A DNA stretch of 9,970 bases from NCBI GenBank assembly GCA_038062615.1, contig JBBTWV010000060.1:1-9970 (forward strand), written 5' to 3'. Below the pieces are notes generated by a model. It saw only the letters and a list, made by a program, of their open reading frames with translations. It was not told the DNA's origin and did not search any database. This stretch comes from JBBTWV01 sp038062615 (lineage in GTDB: Bacteria > Patescibacteriota > Gracilibacteria > UBA1369 > UM-FILTER-53-11). Below are positions 6,244-9,970 of the stretch, in pieces; the first letter of the stretch is position 1; each line of letters starts with the position of its first letter. Both the position numbers and the translations under genes were made by a program.

Positions 6244-7602
6244 CTACATGAGATTTACCAGCATGAGGAGGTAGACAAACAGGGTCGCCGGCAGAAGCAA
6301 AAAACTCATTCCTCCTTTATTTTTGAGCCAAAACTGATGGACCGTGAAAGCGATGTGGAGACAAAAAAGGAGGAGCAGGAGCGGTGCCATGAGTTTGGAA
6401 TGATAGAAAAAGAAGCTGCGGGGAAGCGAGGTAATGGGGAACTGCTTAATGGTGAAAGGATAGGAAATTACGTAGGCGGCAAGGTAAAAGGCAAGAATCC
6501 AGCTGATGGTCTTGGGGAGTGTGTCGCTCAAGAATGAGGGCTGCTGGGCGGCTATTTCCGTTCGCTGAGCCTCCATTTGCAAGGCGGTGAGCTGTAATTT
6601 GAGACGCTTTTTTTCTGCCCTGAGGGTTTTGATGCTTTCCCACGCTTCTTGCCTTACCATTTTTGATTTGCCGATAATAAGAAGTTTTACATACGACCAA
6701 AAGTGATGATTGATGACTTTAATCTCCTCGCGCAGTTTTCTGATCTCTGGATTTTGAGCCTTAAAAAGTTTGAGGAGCCATGTGGCCAGCGGCTTTAAGA
6801 AAGGGATTTCTTGCCACTTGGTGGCGGTTTGAACGAGATCTATTTCTTGTTGCAGGCCAGTGCGTTTAAGCTGGCTGAGGAGCTCCTTAGTTTCCACTTT
6901 AAACTGGGAGCTTTCTTTGTGACGCTGCTCTTCATGCAGAAAAATCTCCTGCTTTTGAATGTGATCCAACATGCGAGCGCAGGTAGAACGGATGTGTTCC
7001 AAGTTGGTTGAATCTTTAATTCTCACCAGCTGATTGAGGTAGCCCTGGATGGTGTCGCGCTGTTCAACACGCAAATCAGCCGCATACTGCTGCAAAAATT
7101 CCTGCATCTTGGTCATGGTGTAGTCCACTTTTTGGAGTAACTCTTTCTTCTCGGTGGCAACGCTTTCTTGCTCGCTCGTATCCACTGCTTTTTTGGCATT
7201 TTTGCCTAAAGATTTTTCATATTCTTTTTGAATTTCCACAATGCCAGCTTTGCGTGCCGCTGTTTTTTCTGGCGCAGTGGCGACATCGTCAATAATGTAA
7301 TTCACATTGAACTCATACTCTTCAAATAAGCGTCCAAAAGCTTTAAAGAGATTTTCGGCGCGAATGGTTCCCACCACTTTTTTGGCATTCTTATCTACTG
7401 CTTCAAACTCAAAAGTGGGGCTGGCGCTTGCTTGGCCTGCCGCTGCAGTAGCTGGCGCAACGCCATCAACGGTGTTGAGCGAAACCACCGAAAGCCCTAA
7501 GCGGTTAAGGTTTTTTCGTGCTTGTGGCTCATCGGGTGCTTCAATAACTCCCGATAACTCCGAGCCCGTTTGATTGAGCGCAATATAATGGAAGGATGGC
7601 AC
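6244..7602 (-). CDS. Uncharacterised protein: two GspF/PilC-N-like repeats, coiled coil, three C-terminal membrane helices
   Basis: I do not recognise this as a named protein. Residues 3-43 (FHYIALNQTGSELSG, then IEAPDEPQARKNLNRLGLSV) look like the short segment that begins GspF/PilC proteins of type II secretion and type IV pili. Residues 64-104 (FEFEAVDKNAKKVVG, then IRAENLFKAFGRLFEE) appear to be a second, diverged copy after an Ala-rich linker (48-62). The middle (about 115-350) is charged, Gln/Glu/Lys-rich and predicted to be largely helical or coiled coil. Three hydrophobic helices follow at about 364-382, 403-421 and 430-450. The catalogued GspF membrane domains with their own motifs are not seen. 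A GTG start at 7602 is chosen because MPSFHYIA matches the usual GspF-type beginning; there is no Shine-Dalgarno sequence. It lies 58 bp after pyrG and 19 bp before the Lgt-family gene. Confidence 0.85.
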   Translation of the reverse strand: MPSFHYIALNQTGSELSGVIEAPDEPQARKNLNRLGLSVVSLNTVDGVAPATAAAGQASASPTFEFEAVDKNAKKVVGTIRAENLFKAFGRLFEEYEFNVNYIIDDVATAPEKTAARKAGIVEIQKEYEKSLGKNAKKAVDTSEQESVATEKKELLQKVDYTMTKMQEFLQQYAADLRVEQRDTIQGYLNQLVRIKDSTNLEHIRSTCARMLDHIQKQEIFLHEEQRHKESSQFKVETKELLSQLKRTGLQQEIDLVQTATKWQEIPFLKPLATWLLKLFKAQNPEIRKLREEIKVINHHFWSYVKLLIIGKSKMVRQEAWESIKTLRAEKKRLKLQLTALQMEAQRTEIAAQQPSFLSDTLPKTISWILAFYLAAYVISYPFTIKQFPITSLPRSFFFYHSKLMAPLLLLLFCLHIAFTVHQFWLKNKGGMSFLLLPATLFVYLLMLVNLM

Positions 7603-7626
7603 AGGGAATTAAAAATAAAGGATTGA

Positions 7627-7632
7627 TGTCAA
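7627..7632 (-). promoter_or_regulatory. TTGACA -35-like box before the GspF-N-repeat gene
   Basis: A perfect TTGACA on the minus strand lies in the 58-bp gap after pyrG. A -10 box is less clear. TTTAAT (five of six matches) begins only 13 nt after it, and TAATTC at 15 nt is poor. The box sits 24 nt before the GTG start, so any transcript would have almost no leader. The spacing problem lowers confidence. Confidence 0.3.
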
Positions 7633-7644
7633 AATTATTAGGTT

Positions 7645-7659
7645 GCGCCCTCCGGGCGC
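7645..7659 (-). terminator. GC-rich hairpin directly after pyrG
   Basis: GCGCCC and GGGCGC form a perfect 6-bp stem around a 3-base loop, one base after the pyrG stop codon in the direction of transcription. Downstream on the minus strand is AACCTAATAATTTTG, which has only a weak T-run, so termination may be partial. The stem-loop is read directly; the role is inferred from its position. Confidence 0.45.
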
Positions 7660-7660
7660 C

Positions 7661-9310
7661 TTATTTATTAGCCTCGCCTCGACGGCTCGGCCTGGTCGAA
7701 GCCTCAATAAAGCGAGAAAAAAGCGGATGTGGACGGTGCGGACGCGAAAGGAATTCTGGGTGGAACTGCGATCCCACCATGAATGGATGATCCTTTATTT
7801 CAGCGATCTCTACGAGGTTTCCTTTTTTGTACACACCGGAGGGAATCCATCCGTGGGACTCTAACTGAGTGCGAAAGTGGTTGTTTACCTCATAGCGATG
7901 ACGGTGGCGTTCAGCGATTTCATCTTTTCCATAAGCTGCCCGAGTAATGGTTCCGGCTTTAATTTCGCAAGGGTAGACGCCAAGGCGCAGGGTGCCGCCT
8001 TTTTCTTTATGCCAAGACTGGTCCGGCAAAAAATGAATCACATATTTGTCTCGTGAAAGTTTGCCATCTTCATCAAACTCTTCAGACGTAATCGCCGGGT
8101 CTTTGAGCACATGCCTGGCAAATTCAATCGTCATAATCTGCATGCCAAGGCAGAGGCCCAGGTAGGGGACTTTGTTCTCGCGTGCATAACCTGCGGCCAG
8201 GATTTTGCCCTCTGTCCCGCGAATTCCAAAGCCGCCGGGAACAATAATGCCATCCGCCGCCTTAAGCTCATCCCAAGTTTTTTTATCTTTTTCGGCGAGT
8301 TTTTCAGAATTAATCCACACCAGTTTCATCTTGCGCTCGTGGTGAAAGGACGCAATTTTAAGCGACTCAATAACAGAAAGGTAGGCATCATCCAAGCCCG
8401 TATACTTGCCCACTAAGGCGATGGTGACCTCTTTTTTGCTGCTCCGGATTTTTTCCGCCACATCCTTCCAAATTTTAAGATTCGGTTTCACTTTTCCAAG
8501 CTGTAATTTTTCTGCCACCAGTTCAGCAATTTTGTATTCCTGGAGGAGGAGCGGAACTTCATAAATAGAATTTGCCGTCACCGAAGGGATAACGGCGTCC
8601 TCTTGCACATCACAAAAAAGCGCGATTTTTTTGAGAAGGTCTTTGCCAATGGGATAGTCCGCGCGTGGGATAATGATGTCCGGCTGAATTCCAATGGAGC
8701 GCAACTCGCGCACGGAGGCCTGCGTGGGCTTGGTTTTGAGCTCGCCGCTGCCTTTGAGGTAGGGGAGAAGGGTCAGGTGCACAAAGAGGGTGTTTTCGTG
8801 TCCCAGCTCCCAGCGCAACTGGCGGATGGCTTCTAAATAAGGTAAACCCTCAATGTCTCCAACGGTTCCGCCAATTTCCACAATCACAATTTCTGCGCCG
8901 GTTTTTTCTCCCAGCTCAATCACTTTCTTTTTTATGGCGTTGGTAATGTGCGGAATAATCTGGATGGTCCCACCCAAAAAATCTCCGCGCCGTTCCTTGG
9001 CAATAATTTCGCTGTAAATCTTGCCGGTGGTAACGGTAGAAAGAGCCGTTAAGTTCACATCAATAAACCGCTCGTAGTGGCCTAAATCCAGGTCCGTTTC
9101 AGATCCATCATCGGTGACAAAAACCTCCCCGTGTTGAAATGGGCTCATGGTGCCGGGGTCCACGTTTAAATAGGGGTCCATCTTCATGGGCACAACCTTA
9201 AAACCGCATGCCTTCATGAGGGCGCCAATAGAAGCCGTCGCTATGCCTTTGCCCAGTGAGCTGCAAACTCCCCCAGTAACGAATATATATTTAGTTTTTT
9301 GAGCAGGCAT
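7661..9310 (-). CDS. pyrG: CTP synthase PyrG
   Basis: PyrG makes CTP from UTP, ATP and glutamine in the cytoplasm, the last step of pyrimidine nucleotide synthesis. All parts are present in 549 residues (E. coli: 545). The N-terminal synthetase domain has the P-loop GGVCSSLGKG (13-22), MDPYLNVDPGTM, an Asp/Glu pair expected to bind magnesium (D74 and E145 in VEIGGTVGDIEGLP), and KTKPTQASVRELRSIGI. The class I glutamine amidotransferase domain has VPGGFGIRG (357-365), the nucleophile Cys387 in LGLCLGMQ, and H517 and E519 in GSQFHPEF. The final residues TRPSRRGEANK are encoded by a palindromic stretch. The ATG at 9310 matches the family start; no Shine-Dalgarno sequence is seen, but promoter-like boxes lie directly upstream. 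It sits between trpA and the GspF-N-repeat gene, with a hairpin on each side. Confidence 0.98.
   Translation of the reverse strand: MPAQKTKYIFVTGGVCSSLGKGIATASIGALMKACGFKVVPMKMDPYLNVDPGTMSPFQHGEVFVTDDGSETDLDLGHYERFIDVNLTALSTVTTGKIYSEIIAKERRGDFLGGTIQIIPHITNAIKKKVIELGEKTGAEIVIVEIGGTVGDIEGLPYLEAIRQLRWELGHENTLFVHLTLLPYLKGSGELKTKPTQASVRELRSIGIQPDIIIPRADYPIGKDLLKKIALFCDVQEDAVIPSVTANSIYEVPLLLQEYKIAELVAEKLQLGKVKPNLKIWKDVAEKIRSSKKEVTIALVGKYTGLDDAYLSVIESLKIASFHHERKMKLVWINSEKLAEKDKKTWDELKAADGIIVPGGFGIRGTEGKILAAGYARENKVPYLGLCLGMQIMTIEFARHVLKDPAITSEEFDEDGKLSRDKYVIHFLPDQSWHKEKGGTLRLGVYPCEIKAGTITRAAYGKDEIAERHRHRYEVNNHFRTQLESHGWIPSGVYKKGNLVEIAEIKDHPFMVGSQFHPEFLSRPHRPHPLFSRFIEASTRPSRRGEANK
7679..7699. repeat. 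Imperfect palindrome inside the pyrG 3' coding end
   Basis: TCGAC-GGC-TCG-GCC-TG-GTCGA folds into an 8-bp stem with a 2-base bulge and a 3-base loop. The motif GCCTC occurs twice before it (7671-7680) and once just after it (7701-7705). The shape recalls short REP-like dispersed palindromes. Only one copy is visible here, so its repeat status in the genome is unknown. It encodes residues close to the pyrG C terminus, beyond the conserved family end. Confidence 0.35.
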
Positions 9311-9316
9311 AATTAG

Positions 9317-9345
9317 TAATTACCGGATTTAGATTGCCTGGTCAA
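9317..9345 (-). promoter_or_regulatory. Candidate pyrG promoter set against the start codon
   Basis: TTGACC (9345-9340) is followed by exactly 17 nt and then TAATTA (9322-9317). The -10 box ends 6 nt before the pyrG ATG, so transcription would begin at or next to the A of the ATG. The -35 box is strong (five of six matches). The -10 box is weak at that spacing; GGTAAT at 15-nt spacing is the alternative. No Shine-Dalgarno sequence precedes the ATG, which fits a leaderless mRNA. Confidence 0.45.
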
Positions 9346-9349
9346 GAAG

Positions 9350-9373
9350 ATTAGACTGCGAAGCGAGTCTAAT
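9350..9373 (-). terminator. Hairpin terminator candidate after trpA
   Basis: ATTAGACT and AGTCTAAT form a perfect 8-bp stem that can extend by two GC pairs if one base bulges out. It begins just after the trpA TGA stop. The sequence that follows in the trpA direction is CTTCTTGACC, a short pyrimidine run that merges with the -35 box of pyrG. The long stem supports a terminator; the short T-run makes its strength uncertain. Confidence 0.5.
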
Positions 9374-9374
9374 G

Positions 9375-9970
9375 TCAGCACGCATGTTGTAATGACATGA
9401 GAGCCATTTTGAGATCTGCGGTTTTTGTTTTAACAAGAGCACTGCCGACGATGGCGCCAGAAACCGCGCCAAGTTTTTTGAGTGAGCTAAGATGCGCTGG
9501 TTTTGATATGCCAAAGCCGACGACAAGGGGAAGTTTTGTTTGTTTTTTGAGGCGATTTAGGAGCGTTAGCGTACTTTTTGCAACTTCTCCGCGTGTGCCA
9601 GTGACGCCGAGAGTGCTTACGACGTAGAGGTAGCCGAGGTTCTTGCTTCCGCTGATGCGCTCGATTTGTTTGAGTCTGCGCGGCGTAGTGTAATCACTGG
9701 CGAGAAAGATTTGGGCGAGTTTTGTGGATTTTGCTGCGGCGGCAAAGGGAGCGATTTCTTCTAAAGGTACGTCGGCGATGAGGACAGAGTCGGCTCCGGC
9801 GGCTTTGAGGTGACGATAAAAACGTTGGATGCCGTAGCGGAAGACGATGTTGGCGTAGGTGAGGATGCCAATGGGAAGGTCATTTTTTGCTTGCTGAATG
9901 GCTATGGCGCGGATTTTTTTTATGAGATTTATGGCGCGTTGTGGTGTCATCCCAGCTTCAAGTGCACGCA
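9375..9970 (-). CDS. trpA: Tryptophan synthase alpha chain TrpA, 5'-truncated
   Basis: TrpA cleaves indole-3-glycerol phosphate to indole and glyceraldehyde 3-phosphate and channels the indole to TrpB. The frame runs off the window end (RALEAG precedes an internal Met), so about 197 C-terminal residues are seen. Compared by eye with E. coli TrpA, these match from RAFAAGVTPAQ onward. Visible family motifs are LPIGILTYANIVFRYGI, VLIADVPLEEIAPF, VVSTLGVTGTRGEV (the flexible loop with the conserved Thr of GVTG), VVGFGISKPAHL and AIVGSALVKT, which binds the substrate phosphate. The Arg commonly following Ser in the loop is Thr here. The catalytic Glu49 and Asp60 lie in the missing part. The gene ends with TGA; a hairpin and the pyrG promoter candidate follow within 64 bp. 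Other trp genes may lie beyond the window. Confidence 0.95.
   Translation of the reverse strand, partial: RALEAGMTPQRAINLIKKIRAIAIQQAKNDLPIGILTYANIVFRYGIQRFYRHLKAAGADSVLIADVPLEEIAPFAAAAKSTKLAQIFLASDYTTPRRLKQIERISGSKNLGYLYVVSTLGVTGTRGEVAKSTLTLLNRLKKQTKLPLVVGFGISKPAHLSSLKKLGAVSGAIVGSALVKTKTADLKMALMSLQHAC

Noticed and set aside
5457..6537. Several plus-strand open frames opposite the Lgt-family and GspF-N-repeat genes
   Set aside because: Their translations are charged and low in order, as expected of antisense shadows of hydrophobic genes, while the minus strand carries clear membrane proteins.
9375..9377. TGA read as glycine, as in Gracilibacteria-type codes
   Set aside because: TGA falls at the natural end of trpA, just before a hairpin, and no in-frame TGA occurs in the other conserved genes, so the standard code fits.
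1..9970. CRISPR array, insertion sequence, tRNA or rRNA
   Set aside because: No regularly spaced repeats, transposase-like frame, cloverleaf-like sequence or rRNA motif was seen on either strand.

Overview
The window looks like a piece of a compact bacterial chromosome, most plausibly from the Patescibacteria (candidate phyla radiation, CPR). That placement is an inference. It rests on tightly packed genes, a short group 1 sigma factor, a membrane-anchored PEGA-domain protein of a kind I associate with CPR genomes, promoters lying directly against start codons, and divergent versions of envelope enzymes. TGA acts as a stop (trpA), so the TGA-to-glycine code of Gracilibacteria does not apply. 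I see no rRNA, tRNA, CRISPR array, insertion sequence or phage gene, and no gene-free stretch longer than about 65 bases.

Plus strand, 1-5416: the 3' end of a WecA/MraY-type polyprenyl-phosphate sugar-1-phosphate transferase is followed by dnaG (primase), rpoD (housekeeping sigma factor), greA (transcript cleavage factor) and an anchored PEGA protein of unknown function. dnaG-rpoD is the core of the classical macromolecular synthesis operon. A perfect TATAAT box ends 8 nt before the dnaG ATG, which suggests a nearly leaderless mRNA, while rpoD, inside the operon, has a Shine-Dalgarno sequence.

Minus strand, 9970-5325, in transcription order: the 3' part of trpA, a hairpin, a promoter set against pyrG (CTP synthase), another hairpin with a TTGACA box, a 452-residue protein of unknown function, and an Lgt-family membrane protein that meets the PEGA gene tail to tail with a 92-bp coding overlap. 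The unknown protein has two GspF/PilC N-terminal-like repeats, a coiled-coil middle and three C-terminal membrane helices. The Lgt relative lacks most of the residues considered important for prolipoprotein diacylglyceryl transfer.

The housekeeping genes need little comment. The least explained part is 4145-7602, where three predicted membrane proteins (PEGA anchor, degenerate Lgt relative, GspF-N-repeat protein) sit next to each other. The last two are 19 bp apart on one strand and are probably co-transcribed. A joint envelope role is a hypothesis, not something the sequence proves.
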